From positions 62,001 through 126,000 of the forward strand of contig NZ_JOEQ01000020.1 in NCBI RefSeq assembly GCF_000721075.1: a stretch of 64,000 bases of DNA. Reading direction: 5' to 3'. Each line of letters starts with the position of its first letter. Within the stretch, counting starts at the first letter, position 1. The notes beneath the pieces are model-generated. The model was given only the letters and a program-made list of their open reading frames with translations. It was not told where the DNA came from and did not search any database. This stretch comes from Streptosporangium amethystogenes. Its GTDB lineage: Bacteria; Actinomycetota; Actinomycetes; Streptosporangiales; Streptosporangiaceae. Below, one piece after another: positions 26,863 to 35,373 of this stretch. The position numbers were made by a program, and so were the translations under genes.

Positions 26863-27753
26863 ATGGGGCACGCCAGGGAGACCGGCCAGCCGCTCGCCGT
26901 GCCGGACGCGTCGCGGATCACCGCGAACCTGCGCAGGCTCTTCGACGACCACCGGCTCTCCCCCTCACAGCGCCGGATCGCGCGCTACCTGCTTGAGCAC
27001 GCGCAGGAGGCCGTCTTCTTCACCAGTGCCGACATCGCCGAGCGCGTGGGCGTCAGCCAGCCGTCGGTCACTCGCTTCGCCGCCGCACTCGGATTCAGGG
27101 GGTTCCCCGAGTTCCGGGACGCGCTCCGCTCATCGGTGTTCGGCGGCGCACAGCCGGCGCCGCCCGCGGAGGACCTCAACGAGATCCAGAAACTGGTCAA
27201 CTCCGAGATCCGCGACCTTGAGCGACTGCGGGACAACCTCCGGGATCTGAGCCAAATCCGGGAGGTGGCGGGGCAACTGGCCCGGTCGCGTCCTCTCCTC
27301 GTGATGGGACTGCGGATCTCCGCACCGCTGGCGCACCTGTTCGGCCATCTCGCCGAAAAGGTGCTCCCAGACGTACGGGTACTGGACATCGCGGGCTCGA
27401 TCGCGGAGGACCGGCTGAGCCGGGCGGCGGAATCCGGAGCCGAATGGGTGCTCGCCATCGGGTTGCCGCGCTACCCGCGCGAGCTGGAACAGGGGCTCAC
27501 CTGGGCGCGCCGGGTCGGGCTGAAGATCGCCCTCATCACCGACCAGCCGGTGGGCCGACTCACCGAGCTCGCGGACGAGGTCCTGCTCGCACCGGTGAGC
27601 TCTGATTTCGCCTTCGACTCCCACGCCGGTCCCACGGTGCTGTGCACCGCGCTGCTCCACACCATGCTGGACACCCTGGCCACCGAAGGACAGGCCCGGC
27701 TGGAGTCCTTTGACGACAGCGCCACGGAACGCCAGATCTTCCTCCCCTACTGA
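26863..27753 (+). CDS. RpiR/MurR family transcriptional regulator
   Basis: A 296-residue regulator. The N-terminal HTH_6 domain (about 10-85) contains LSPSQRRIARYLLEHAQEAV and ADIAERVGVSQPSVTRFAAA with LGFRGFPEFRDALR. The C-terminal SIS domain (about 125-265) binds phosphorylated sugars in this family and includes PLLVMGLRISAPLAHLFGHL. Such proteins usually control amino-sugar or cell-wall recycling genes. Its place after a secreted carboxypeptidase suggests peptide or cell-wall turnover, but no sugar gene is adjacent. Confidence 0.87.
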   Translation: MGHARETGQPLAVPDASRITANLRRLFDDHRLSPSQRRIARYLLEHAQEAVFFTSADIAERVGVSQPSVTRFAAALGFRGFPEFRDALRSSVFGGAQPAPPAEDLNEIQKLVNSEIRDLERLRDNLRDLSQIREVAGQLARSRPLLVMGLRISAPLAHLFGHLAEKVLPDVRVLDIAGSIAEDRLSRAAESGAEWVLAIGLPRYPRELEQGLTWARRVGLKIALITDQPVGRLTELADEVLLAPVSSDFAFDSHAGPTVLCTALLHTMLDTLATEGQARLESFDDSATERQIFLPY

Positions 27754-27918
27754 ACGCACCGGCCGCGATCGTGATCTGCCTGTCGACCCCGATCCTGTGG
27801 GCCGTGGTCGGCAGGCGCGGTGCGCGTGATCCACCGGGAGGTGAACTGCCCCAGCCCGGCCATCCTTTGTGCGAAGGCAGCGCCACCTCCGTTCGGCGCG
27901 GCGCTCGCTCAGGCCGCT

Positions 27919-28647
27919 TCAGGCCGTACGCTCTGCGATGAACACGAACTCGCGCCCTGGGCGATCAGGGGCTTCTCGCACGTCCAGCACTCGGTAGCCG
28001 CCGGCGACCAGGCTCGTTTCCACCTCGTCGCGGTCGCGAAACCGGAGCGTCGAATCCGAGGTGACGACTGCGCCGTCCGCCAGAAACGTGTAGGTGAAGC
28101 GGAAGGAGACCAACGGCAGACTCACATCGGTGACCTCAAGACGTCGCTCCACTGATCCGGTCCCTGGAATGTCCAGGGTGACCTGAGCAGCGTCAGCAGC
28201 CCATTCTTCCCAGGCCCGATATTCGGGACGCCTGGTCTCGAATACAAGGTAACCACTCGGGCGAAGCGCGGCGTGGATGCCTTGGAGAGTCCGGGTCCAG
28301 TCTTCATCGGTGAGAAAGACCTGGGCCACGTTCCCTGTCATCACCGCAAGATCGGCATCGAGCGTCGGTGCCGTCGCGGCATCGCCGTGAATCCAGGTGA
28401 TCCTTCCGGTCCGATCCTTCGACTTCGCGATCTCAAGTGAGGCCTTGGCCGGATCGACGCCCACCACTGTACGGCCGCTGTCAGCGAGCAGGACTGCCAG
28501 GCATCCTGTTCCGCAACCGACATCGAGCACATGCTCCGCGCCCAGTTCATCGGCGATGCCGAGGTAGGCCGTCAGATCGTCGCGGCCTCCGTCAAAAGCG
28601 TCGTAGATGGGCGCGAGGCAAGTGTGGGCGAAGATCGCATCAGGCAT
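27919..28647 (-). CDS. Class I SAM-dependent methyltransferase
   Basis: Soluble 242-residue protein with the Rossmann-like methyltransferase fold. Motif I is HVLDVGCGTGCLAVLLADSG, motif II is VVGVDPAKASLEIAKSK, and the motif after it is ITWIHGDAATAP. It is transcribed alone, away from the upstream regulators. The start is put at ATG 28647 (MPDAIFAHTCLAPIYDAF), the usual beginning for this group, although the ribosome site is weak and the frame extends upstream. The methyl acceptor is unknown. Confidence 0.82.
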   Translation of the reverse strand: MPDAIFAHTCLAPIYDAFDGGRDDLTAYLGIADELGAEHVLDVGCGTGCLAVLLADSGRTVVGVDPAKASLEIAKSKDRTGRITWIHGDAATAPTLDADLAVMTGNVAQVFLTDEDWTRTLQGIHAALRPSGYLVFETRRPEYRAWEEWAADAAQVTLDIPGTGSVERRLEVTDVSLPLVSFRFTYTFLADGAVVTSDSTLRFRDRDEVETSLVAGGYRVLDVREAPDRPGREFVFIAERTA

Positions 28648-29051
28648 CCGGCGACCATATCCATGGCCGAGTGCTCCGGCGACGGATTTTCGGTCCAGCA
28701 CGGACCGGACAGCACGGGTCGATCGCGAGTGGATTCGTCGTCCGCCCCGCCGATGACGGCACCTCAGGTTCGAGCACGTGACGTGCCACCTTCTTGAAGT
28801 GATCACTGTCATCGACGGGACGCAACGCAGAGTTACGAGTCCAGGATGGTGGCAGGCCGCGGACGGCGCATTGCAGTTAGCAGGTATGCCGGGACTGTCG
28901 TTGGCATGGGGCCCGAATGGGTGCTGCCAGCGCAGACAACGGGCGGCGGGCGCGGCATCGTAGAAGGCGAAAGCAGCTCACCGGACCAGAACGCCGGAGC
29001 CGGTGGCTCCCGAAGACTCTCCTGCGGTCGTCAAGGATCGAGGTAACGGTC
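28648..29051. other. Intergenic stretch with no supported gene
   Basis: This 400-bp stretch separates the leftward methyltransferase from the rightward DUF5999 gene. Open frames here lack ribosome sites and resemble no family I recognise. It probably holds two divergent promoters, but no clear -35/-10 pair was seen. Confidence 0.5.
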
Positions 29052-29246
29052 ATGTGTCAGCACAAGCCTCCGTGCCCGCCCGCAAACGCCCTTGATCACG
29101 ATGCGGCCCGCCTCGTGTCGTTCCACCCGGAACAGGGATGGGGACTGCTCTGCAACGGCGTGGTGCGGTTCGACGACACCGGCGAGCTGCCGCCCGATGG
29201 GCGCAGCATCCCCGCCCAGAGGGGGTCCTATGCGCAGGCGGCCTGA
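29052..29246 (+). CDS. DUF5999 family small protein
   Basis: A 64-residue protein with GAGGTAACGGTC before the ATG. The sequence opens MCQHKPPCPPANALDHDAAR and continues with SFHPEQGWGLLCNGVVRFDD and TGELPPDGR, the hallmark of DUF5999, an actinomycete family of unknown role. Two N-terminal Cys and one further Cys could bind metal. The 3' end overlaps the start of the following HATPase gene by 17 bases, so the two are probably co-translated. Confidence 0.83.
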   Translation: MCQHKPPCPPANALDHDAARLVSFHPEQGWGLLCNGVVRFDDTGELPPDGRSIPAQRGSYAQAA

Positions 29247-29814
29247 ACTCGCGTGCCACCGGGGTTCCACGGCGCCCGGCCGGCTCGTTTCCCCGGGCCG
29301 GCCGGGGCGTGGCCGTCCGGGGGGATGGCACCGGCTACGGCGGCTCCTCCATGGACTCGGCGAGCCGGCGGCCCGAGCCGTCCGCGCGGCGCGCGTCCGG
29401 CGGGCCTCGTGGACGCTGTCGCCCCACAGCTCGTCAGCACCCATGGCGCGGCATCTTGTCCGCGCCCAGCTCACCGACTGGGGATACGACGGGGAGAGCG
29501 ACACCGCCGAACTGCTCGTCAGCGAACTGTTCACCAATGCCCTGCTCCACGGACGGGGAGCACCGATCATCACCCTTTCCTTCCGGGAGGGCACGCTGCG
29601 CTGCGAGGTCGAGGACGAGAATCCGGCTCCGCTCCAGGTACGCGAGGAATCCGACACCGGCGAGAACGGCCGCGGGTTGCTCCTCGTCGACCTGCTGTCC
29701 CGTTCCTGGGGCACCGACCGCACGCGCAGGGGAAGGCCCGGAAAGGCCGTCTGGTTCGAGTTGCCCGCCCATCCGCTTCCCCGCGGAAGCCGGCAGTCCG
29801 GCCGGTACGGGTAG
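29230..29814 (+). CDS. HATPase domain protein (RsbW-like anti-sigma kinase family)
   Basis: About 194 residues. Only the C-terminal 130 are recognisable: MARHLVRAQLTDWGYDGESD, then LLVSELFTNALLHGRGAPII with the N-box Asn, and GENGRGLLLVDLLSRSWG as the G2/lid region. This is the single-domain GHKL ATPase group that includes anti-sigma factors and many Streptomyces regulators. The first 75 residues are Arg/Gly-rich and look poorly conserved; a start near 29443 (MARHLVR) would leave just the domain. It overlaps the DUF5999 gene. Confidence 0.78.
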   Translation: MRRRPELACHRGSTAPGRLVSPGRPGRGRPGGWHRLRRLLHGLGEPAARAVRAARVRRASWTLSPHSSSAPMARHLVRAQLTDWGYDGESDTAELLVSELFTNALLHGRGAPIITLSFREGTLRCEVEDENPAPLQVREESDTGENGRGLLLVDLLSRSWGTDRTRRGRPGKAVWFELPAHPLPRGSRQSGRYG

Positions 29815-29833
29815 TTGAAAAGGAGTTCACGTG

Positions 29834-29926
29834 ATGAGGCGAATCCTCGTCGCCAAGCCCAGAAGACCCATCACCAGGATCGACCTCGACCTGCGGACAC
29901 CGGGCGGGCGGCGGCTGCCGTACTAG
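29834..29926 (+). CDS. 30-residue basic peptide after the HATPase gene
   Basis: A short ORF with a near-perfect AAAAGGAGTTCAC ribosome site before adjacent GTG and ATG codons (29831 and 29834). The product is very basic: MRRILVAKPRRPITRIDLDL then RTPGGRRLPY. It lies 19 bases after the HATPase stop and reads as the third gene of the operon. Function unknown. The strong site and operon position argue that it is translated, but no family is recognised. Confidence 0.5.
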   Translation: MRRILVAKPRRPITRIDLDLRTPGGRRLPY

Positions 29927-30193
29927 TGACCCCTGTGGTCGCGGAGTCGAACCGCCGGCCCTCCGCCCTGCTCGGGCACTCAAGGGCAGGCGCGGACGTC
30001 GCTGTCATCTCAGCTTGACGTGGGTGGCTTCCTCCCCGATCGGACCCGGCTCATCGGCGTGGCGCTCGCCGAACATACCGGCGAATGAGCCTGACGGCCC
30101 TCGCTGAACCACCTCCCTGGACGTGCCCCCCTGCCGCCGTATGCGGCGAACGAGAAGAACGCAACCGTTCGGCCCGCGCACTCGAAGACAAGG

Positions 30194-30664
30194 TCAGGAA
30201 GAACCCGACTCGGCTCGCAACACGCCGAGTTCCCCGTTCATGGCGTCGAGAAAGGCTGCCACGGTGCGCAACTCCTCCGGGCTGAAACGCCGCAGGGCGT
30301 TGCCCGTACTACGGCCGAGCGGACCGAAGAAGGCAGCGGCGAATTCCTTCGCCGCGTCGAGGTAGTGCAGATGGACCACCCGCCGGTCGTGCACGTCGCG
30401 AACCCGGCGAATGTGCCCGGCCCGCTCCAGCCGGTCGAGGCACGCGGTGACGGCACCCGACGTGAGGTTCAACTCCTCCCGCAGCCGCCCCGGAGTGATC
30501 GGCGACGGAGCGTCAAAGATCTTCATGAGGGCCTGGACATCTGTGGGGTGCAGCCCCTGCTCGTGGGCGAACTCATGGGCGATGCGGTTGAACTCGGCGG
30601 TCATCCGGCGCATTCGTACCGCGAAGGACTGCAGGTCGATACCTACCTCGCGATCGCCGTTCAT
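30194..30664 (-). CDS. MarR family transcriptional regulator
   Basis: A 156-residue winged-helix repressor. The DNA-binding region reads HEQGLHPTDVQALMKIFDAP, ITPGRLREELNLTSGAVTAC and LDRLERAGHIRRVRDVHDRR, with the wing basic pair. C-terminal helices form the dimer interface. It is divergent from an MMPL exporter gene, with an imperfect palindrome between them. It therefore most likely represses itself and the pump until a small ligand binds. Confidence 0.9.
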   Translation of the reverse strand: MNGDREVGIDLQSFAVRMRRMTAEFNRIAHEFAHEQGLHPTDVQALMKIFDAPSPITPGRLREELNLTSGAVTACLDRLERAGHIRRVRDVHDRRVVHLHYLDAAKEFAAAFFGPLGRSTGNALRRFSPEELRTVAAFLDAMNGELGVLRAESGSS

Positions 30665-30684
30665 ACCGTCATGCTACATTAATT

Positions 30685-30711
30685 CAACGATTGAGTATCT
30701 TAATAGTTGAG
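30685..30711. promoter_or_regulatory. MarR operator candidate
   Basis: A 27-bp AT-rich imperfect palindrome runs from TCAACGATTGAG through a short centre to CTTAATAGTTGA. It lies 20 bases before the marR-type start and 30 before the MMPL start, a position from which one dimer could block both promoters. Confidence 0.6.
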
Positions 30712-30740
30712 CTACATAGCATCACGGAAAGGTGATCTTC

Positions 30741-32834
30741 ATGGCACGGCAACCGATCCGCTGGCTTGTTCCGGCACTGCTGGTGCTGGTCTGGCTGGCC
30801 GTCGGCGGGGGGCTGGGGCCGTTCGCCGGCAAACTCACCGAGGTGTCCACCAACGACCAGGCCTCGTTCCTACCGCAGAGCGCGGAGTCGACACGCGTGC
30901 TGGAGGTGCAGGACAGGTTCCGCGAGGGGGAGACGCAGCCACTCATCGTGGTGTGGACCGCGGACGGGAAGAACATCACTCCCGAGCAGAGCGCGGCGGC
31001 GACTCGGGCGCTCGCCTCGCTGCGCGGCACGGAGGGCGTCGTCGGGACACCCACACCCGCCATCGGATCGGAGGACGGCCGGGCTCTGCAGGGCGTGATC
31101 CAGTTCAGTCCCGACCTCGAAGGCCCGCTCGGGGAGATCCTGGACCGGACCGGCTCGGCGGTGGCGGTCAACGGTCTGCGGGCTCAGCTCGCCGGACCAC
31201 TGGCCACCCGAGCCGACCTGTCCGGCGCTTTCGCCGGGATCGACGGCCTGCTTCTCGGGGTGGCGCTGATCACCGTATTGATCATCCTGCTGGTGGTGTA
31301 CCGAAGCGTGCTGCTGCCTCTCATCATCGTCACGGGATCGGTCTTCGCGCTGGGCCTGGCATGCGCGGTGGTGTACTTCCTGGCCGACCGCGACATCGTC
31401 CGGGTCGACGGCCAGGTGCAGGGCATCCTGTTCATCCTGGTCATCGGCGCGGCCACCGACTACGCGTTGCTGCTGACCGCCCGCTTCCAGGAGGAACTGG
31501 CCGCGACCGGCGACCGCTTCGCCGCAGGCCGCGTCGCGCTGCGGCGCTCGTTCGAGCCGATCGTCGCCAGTGCCGCCACGGTGGCCCTGGCCCTGCTCGC
31601 ACTGCTGCTCAGCAACCTGACCAACAACCGCGCGCTCGGCCCGGTGGGCGCCATCGGCATCGTGTGCGCCGCCCTCAGCGCGCTCACCTTCCTGCCCGCC
31701 GCTCTCATCCTGCTGGGTCGCGCCGCCCTGTGGCCGGCGAAGCCGCGTCCGGCCAACGCCGAGACCCGGGGGATCTGGGGCCGGGTGGCCGCCCTGGTCG
31801 ACCGCCATCCGCGCCGGCTCTGGATCGCCACCATCCTGCCCCTCGTCACCCTCGCCCTCTTCGCGCCGCAGCTGAACGCCAGAGGCGTGCCGCTGGACGA
31901 GACCTTCGTGAACGACGCGCCGTCGGTGGCGGCACAGGCGGCGCTGGGCGATCACTTCCCCGGAGGCTCGGGGCAGCCCGCCGTCATCGTCGTCCCCGCC
32001 GAGCGGGCCGCGGCCGTGGAGAAGACGGTCGACGGCGTCAAGGGCGTGTCCGACGCCGCGGCGGTGACGCAGAGCGGGCGTCCGGGCGACACCCCCAAGG
32101 TCGTCGACGGACTCACGCTGGTGCAGGCGACGTTGAGCGACGCGCCGGACAGCGACGCCGCCCAGGACACGGTCAAGCGCCTGCGCGCCACGCTCGCCTC
32201 CGAGAACGGCGTCATGATCGGCGGGTACAGTGCCCAGCGATACGACACGACGGAGACCGCGAAGAGCGACACCCTGCTCATCGTCCCGGTCGTCCTGGCG
32301 ATCATCCTGCTCATCCTGATCGTCCTGCTGCGCTCGCTGATAGCGCCCGTGCTCCTGGTCATCACCGTGGCACTGAACTTCCTGGCCACCCTCGGCGTCT
32401 CCACGCTGGTCTTCACGCACCTGTTCGGATTCACCGGCAGTGACGCGTCCGTGCCGCTGTACGGCTTCGTCTTCCTGGTCGCGCTGGGGGTGGACTACAA
32501 CATCTTCCTCATGTCCAGGGTGCGCGAGGAGACCGCGCTCCACGGGGCACGAAAGGGGGTGCTGCACGGGCTGGTCACCACCGGCGGGGTGATCACCTCG
32601 GCGGGCGTCGTGCTCGCCGCCACCTTCGCCGCGCTGGTGGTGATCCCCCTCGCCTTCCTGGTACAGATCGCCTTCATCGTCGCCTTCGGCGTCCTGCTCG
32701 ACACCCTGGTGGTGCGGTCTCTGCTGGTCCCGGCACTGGTACGGGACCTGGGCCCGCGGGCTTGGTGGCCTGGCCGCCTGGGCCGCGCCGATATACGACA
32801 GGAGTCCCGGGAACTGACCGGGGCGTCAAGGTGA
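30741..32834 (+). CDS. MMPL family RND transporter
   Basis: Integral membrane exporter of 697 residues with twelve predicted helices arranged as two repeats, each with a large extracytoplasmic loop. Landmarks are GAATDYALLLTARFQEELAA in the first half and LGVDYNIFLMSRVREETALH in the second, the MMPL proton-relay segments. The family exports lipids, drugs or siderophores. The ATG at 30741 has GGAAAGG upstream and replaces an alternative start nine bases earlier that would sit on the ribosome site. Divergent MarR-type control suggests inducible drug or metabolite efflux. Confidence 0.9.
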   Translation: MARQPIRWLVPALLVLVWLAVGGGLGPFAGKLTEVSTNDQASFLPQSAESTRVLEVQDRFREGETQPLIVVWTADGKNITPEQSAAATRALASLRGTEGVVGTPTPAIGSEDGRALQGVIQFSPDLEGPLGEILDRTGSAVAVNGLRAQLAGPLATRADLSGAFAGIDGLLLGVALITVLIILLVVYRSVLLPLIIVTGSVFALGLACAVVYFLADRDIVRVDGQVQGILFILVIGAATDYALLLTARFQEELAATGDRFAAGRVALRRSFEPIVASAATVALALLALLLSNLTNNRALGPVGAIGIVCAALSALTFLPAALILLGRAALWPAKPRPANAETRGIWGRVAALVDRHPRRLWIATILPLVTLALFAPQLNARGVPLDETFVNDAPSVAAQAALGDHFPGGSGQPAVIVVPAERAAAVEKTVDGVKGVSDAAAVTQSGRPGDTPKVVDGLTLVQATLSDAPDSDAAQDTVKRLRATLASENGVMIGGYSAQRYDTTETAKSDTLLIVPVVLAIILLILIVLLRSLIAPVLLVITVALNFLATLGVSTLVFTHLFGFTGSDASVPLYGFVFLVALGVDYNIFLMSRVREETALHGARKGVLHGLVTTGGVITSAGVVLAATFAALVVIPLAFLVQIAFIVAFGVLLDTLVVRSLLVPALVRDLGPRAWWPGRLGRADIRQESRELTGASR

Positions 32835-32887
32835 TACCCGGCCTGGGCGACGGCGGCGATCCCCTCGTTTCGTGACTCGGCGGTAGC

Positions 32888-32928
32888 GGCCGAGGGCGGC
32901 GGCGACCAGGGAGCCGCCGCCCTCGGCC
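32888..32928 (+). terminator. Terminator hairpin after the MMPL gene
   Basis: A 16-bp perfect stem, GGCCGAGGGCGGCGGC / GCCGCCGCCCTCGGCC, with a nine-base loop, 54 bases beyond the stop. It is the main structure in the 348-bp gap before the MFS gene. A leftward frame across it (32826-33053) is Arg-rich and not convincing as a gene. Confidence 0.78.
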
Positions 32929-33182
32929 CGGCGTTCGTGGCGGTGTTCGTGGCGGCGGCACAGGCGGGACGGCCGGCGCCCCAGCCGCCGGCCGAATTCG
33001 ATATCCAGCCATCGCTGGTTTCGATTTTCCAGAAGGCCCAGCCGTTTCGGCATTGTTGAGATCTGGCCTGCGGCCCGGCCTCGGGTTACCCTGATCGCAC
33101 TGTGCCCTGAGCTTTAACGTAACCGGCCGTCACCGGACGGTTCTGAATCCCATCCGCACCGAAGTGCTGCGCTGGAGAGCGT

Positions 33183-34442
33183 GTGCCCGTCTCTGAGAGC
33201 CCGTGGCGGGCGCCGGTCACCCTGGCGTACGCGACCTTTGTATTGGCCGGGTTGAACGCCGGTGTGGGCGGAGTGCTGCTGCCCGCGCTGATCGGCGACT
33301 ACGGCGTCGACATGACGACGATCGGTATCACCTTCTTCGTCTCCTCCGCCGGGTTCATGCTCGCCGGATCCGGTACGGGCCCGCTGCTCGAGCGCCTCGG
33401 TACGCGCCGGGCCCTCGCCATCGGCGGCGGCCTGTACGTGATGGCCACGCTGTACATGGCCAGCCGTCCGCCGTTCGTGGCCTTCCTGGCAGTGCAGCTG
33501 GTGGTCGGCTACGGCATCGGCGTGCTGGAGTCGGTGCTCAACGCCTACCTCACAGAGCTTCCCTCGGCCACGACGCTGCTCAACCGCCTGCACGCGTTCT
33601 TTGGTGTCGGCGCGCTTCTCGGCCCGTTGACGGCCGCCTGGATGCTGACCTTCCTGCCGTGGACGGCCGTATGGCTGGTGCTGGCGGTGGCGTGCCTGCC
33701 GCTGGTGGCCGGCTTCCTGCTGGCCTATCCCAGGCCCACCCCCGCGGGTGACGGTGCGGCCGGGCGCCCCGTGAAGACGGGGCCTCCGTATCCTGACGCC
33801 TTGCTGCTTCCAACAGACCCCGAGGGCTCCGAACCGGAGCGGGGCGGTCTGCTGACCGCCGTCATGCGCTCGCCCGCGGTGGCACTGGCCTCGGTGTTTC
33901 TCGCCGTGTACGTCGGTTTGGAGATCAGTGTAGGCAACTGGGGGTTCACCTTCCTGGTGGAGGAGCACGCGCAGACCGGCCTGACCGCCGGGTACATCTC
34001 CAGCGGTTACTGGCTCGGGCTGACCCTGGGCCGGTTCCTGATCAGTCCGGTTGCCACCAGGATGGGACTGACCGCGATCGGCATGACCTACGCCTGCCTG
34101 GCCGGCGTGACGGCGAGCGCGGTCCTCACCTGGGCGGCACCGGGAGCGGCCGTGGCCACCGCCGGTTTCCTCCTGCTCGGCTTCTTTCTCGGGCCCATCT
34201 TCCCGACGGCCATGGCGGTGGTGCCTGATCTGACCACGGCCCGGCTGGTGCCGACGGCCATCGGCATCATGAACGGGGTATCGGTCATCGGCGGCGCGAT
34301 GCTCCCCTGGCTGACCGGCGCCATCGGACAGAGCGCCGGGATCTGGACCCTGATGCCCTCCGCCGTGCTCCTCTCCCTGCTGCAGTTCGCCCTTTGGCGG
34401 ATGATCGTCGCCCGAATGACCCCGGCTCGACCCAGACCTTGA
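33183..34442 (+). CDS. MFS transporter
   Basis: Membrane transporter of 419 residues with twelve hydrophobic segments. The first six-helix half includes YATFVLAGLNAGVGGVLLPA and GPLLERLGTRRALAIGGGLY, the motif A-like loop; the second half carries LGLTLGRFLISPVATRMGLT. It looks like the FucP/GlcP-like sugar-transporter branch, but the substrate is not predictable by eye. A GTG start at 33183 has GGAG seven bases upstream. A decayed toxin-antitoxin pair begins directly after its stop. Confidence 0.85.
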   Translation: MPVSESPWRAPVTLAYATFVLAGLNAGVGGVLLPALIGDYGVDMTTIGITFFVSSAGFMLAGSGTGPLLERLGTRRALAIGGGLYVMATLYMASRPPFVAFLAVQLVVGYGIGVLESVLNAYLTELPSATTLLNRLHAFFGVGALLGPLTAAWMLTFLPWTAVWLVLAVACLPLVAGFLLAYPRPTPAGDGAAGRPVKTGPPYPDALLLPTDPEGSEPERGGLLTAVMRSPAVALASVFLAVYVGLEISVGNWGFTFLVEEHAQTGLTAGYISSGYWLGLTLGRFLISPVATRMGLTAIGMTYACLAGVTASAVLTWAAPGAAVATAGFLLLGFFLGPIFPTAMAVVPDLTTARLVPTAIGIMNGVSVIGGAMLPWLTGAIGQSAGIWTLMPSAVLLSLLQFALWRMIVARMTPARPRP

Positions 34443-34449
34443 TCGACCC

Positions 34450-34616
34450 GCGAAGTTGCTCGGTACCTCGCCCAGGGAAGACACGGTCAACACCGCCCTA
34501 CAAGAGATCGTCGATCGACACGGGCGGGCAGCGGCCGTGGCTCGCATGCGCGAGATGGTGAGATCGACTTCTCAGCCATCGACAAGGGTGACAGCACTCA
34601 CCAGGCCGTGGCGTGA
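34450..34616 (+). pseudogene. VapB-like antitoxin remnant
   Basis: The frame opens without a start at AKLLGTSPREDTVNTALQEI and continues VDRHGRAAAVARMREMV, the typical C-terminal half of actinomycete VapB antitoxins (LGT..K.DTVN.AL.E.). A frameshift near 34557 is followed in another frame by GEIDFSAIDKGDSTHQAVA and a stop. The N-terminal ribbon-helix-helix is missing, cut off at the junction with the MFS gene. The stop overlaps the following GTG in the GTGA fashion usual for vapBC. Confidence 0.7.
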
Positions 34617-34720
34617 CAAAACTCTGTCTCATAGATACCAGCGCCCTGCTCCGTATCAAAAGGACTCGTTCGCCCTATGTCTCGCTGAAGTCTGACAGAG
34701 AGGATCCGACGGCCACGTGA
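34613..34720 (+). pseudogene. VapC-like PIN toxin remnant
   Basis: Starting at a GTG that overlaps the antitoxin stop, the frame encodes VTKLCLIDTSALLRIKRTR, the N-terminal strand of PIN-domain toxins with the first catalytic Asp (LIDTSAL). The sequence then diverges and ends after 35 codons, so about 100 residues including the remaining acidic residues are missing. The toxin is dead. Together with the antitoxin remnant it marks a deleted mobile or stability module. Confidence 0.65.
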
Positions 34721-34793
34721 AAGGACGCGTCAGGTGACAGGCGGCAGACTACGTGGCCGTAGTGCTGGAGCACTCAGGGCTGGTCGACTTGGA

Positions 34794-34862
34794 CCGAGAG
34801 CTCCCAGCGCGAATAAGGCCGCCTGGGCACCAACCACCTGACGCATCCCATAGGGGAACAGC
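34794..34862 (+). repeat. Conserved leader repeat, copy 1
   Basis: The 69 bases before the zinc microprotein gene (CCGAGAGCT... AATAAGGCCGCCTGG... ACCAACCACCTGACGCATCC, then AGGGGAA before the ATG) are nearly identical to 46594-46661, before the second copy. Conservation of non-coding sequence alongside the gene means the pair duplicated with its leader, which includes the ribosome site. Confidence 0.75.
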
Positions 34863-35048
34863 ATGACCGAAGTCATCACCACCGATGCCGGTGACCGCTA
34901 TCACGCCACCTCGGACTGCTGGGGCCTCCGCGCCGGCCAGCAGGGCGGCGAAGTCCTGGGGTTCGACATCCGCGGGATCAGGAGCACGAGCATCTCGGAT
35001 GCCGAAGCAGAAGGCAAAAAACCGTGCAAGGTGTGCATTCCCGACTGA
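34863..35048 (+). CDS. Ada-like zinc-finger microprotein, copy 1
   Basis: A 61-residue protein. The spacing RYHATSDCWGLR ... ISDAEAEGKKPCKVCIPD (His/Cys, then CxxC after an AEAEGxxPC helix) resembles the zinc-binding N-terminal domain of Ada and related stand-alone domains (yHxxxC...A...GxxPCkxC). It probably folds around one zinc ion through Cys/His residues; a DNA or protein partner is unknown. TAGGGGAACAGC precedes the ATG. A second copy at 46662-46856 is about 85 percent identical by eye. Confidence 0.65.
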   Translation: MTEVITTDAGDRYHATSDCWGLRAGQQGGEVLGFDIRGIRSTSISDAEAEGKKPCKVCIPD

Positions 35049-35167
35049 GACTCGCGCCGAACGATGATCAGTAGGGCGTCTTTCCTGCTCAAAGAGAGCG
35101 CACGCTTTATATGACGTCACCTACCGTGCGGGCGCCCTTCTGGGCACTCACGCGGTAGGTCGACAGT

Positions 35168-35211
35168 GGCACGGCGGTCCCTGACCGGGGAAGGGATGGG
35201 GCCGCTGTGCC
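35168..35211 (-). terminator. Hairpin, duplicate of the one at 42648-42692
   Basis: GGCACGGCGGTCCC pairs with GGGGCCGCTGTGCC using two G-U pairs. The base changes relative to the 42.6 kb copy keep the RNA stem intact, which suggests it worked as a terminator for some time after duplication. It now follows only a gene fragment. Confidence 0.6.
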
Positions 35212-35214
35212 CGT

Positions 35215-35373
35215 TCACGGGCGGCCGGTCCCGGTGGGTGCCCAGCGCTGGACGAGCGCGGTCATCTCGGCTTCACTCATCTGTGCCTTGAGGCCCTCGA
35301 CCGTACGGTCACAGATGAGCAGAGGTCCGGAGGTGGGCCAGGTGGCGATGGCGTGGAACAGTCGGCTGCCCGT
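35215..35373 (-). pseudogene. 5'-truncated copy of the 102-aa module protein
   Basis: Read leftward the frame encodes TGSRLFHAIATWPTSGPLLI, then CDRTVEGLKAQMSEAEMTAL and VQRWAPTGTGRP. This matches the C-terminal half of the protein at 42696-43004 residue for residue at most positions. The upstream half is replaced by unrelated sequence. Similarity continues downstream through the hairpin to about 35091, so at least 280 bp was copied. Confidence 0.75.

Noticed and set aside
29230..29440. N-terminal 70 residues of the HATPase protein as a second domain
   Set aside because: Arg/Gly-rich composition without structure signals; more likely an overlong start than a real domain.
30870..32567. Leftward open frame opposite the MMPL transporter
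   Set aside because: Repetitive charged composition with no domain; the rightward frame has all MMPL features.
32826..33053. Leftward 75-codon frame after the MMPL gene
   Set aside because: Arg-rich, overlaps the MMPL stop and spans the terminator hairpin; no ribosome site. The start MPKRLGLLENRNQRWLDIEF looks somewhat protein-like but could not be tied to any family.
33114..34547. Leftward open frame opposite the MFS gene
   Set aside because: Gln/Gly/Arg-rich shadow lacking family features; the transporter frame is clear.
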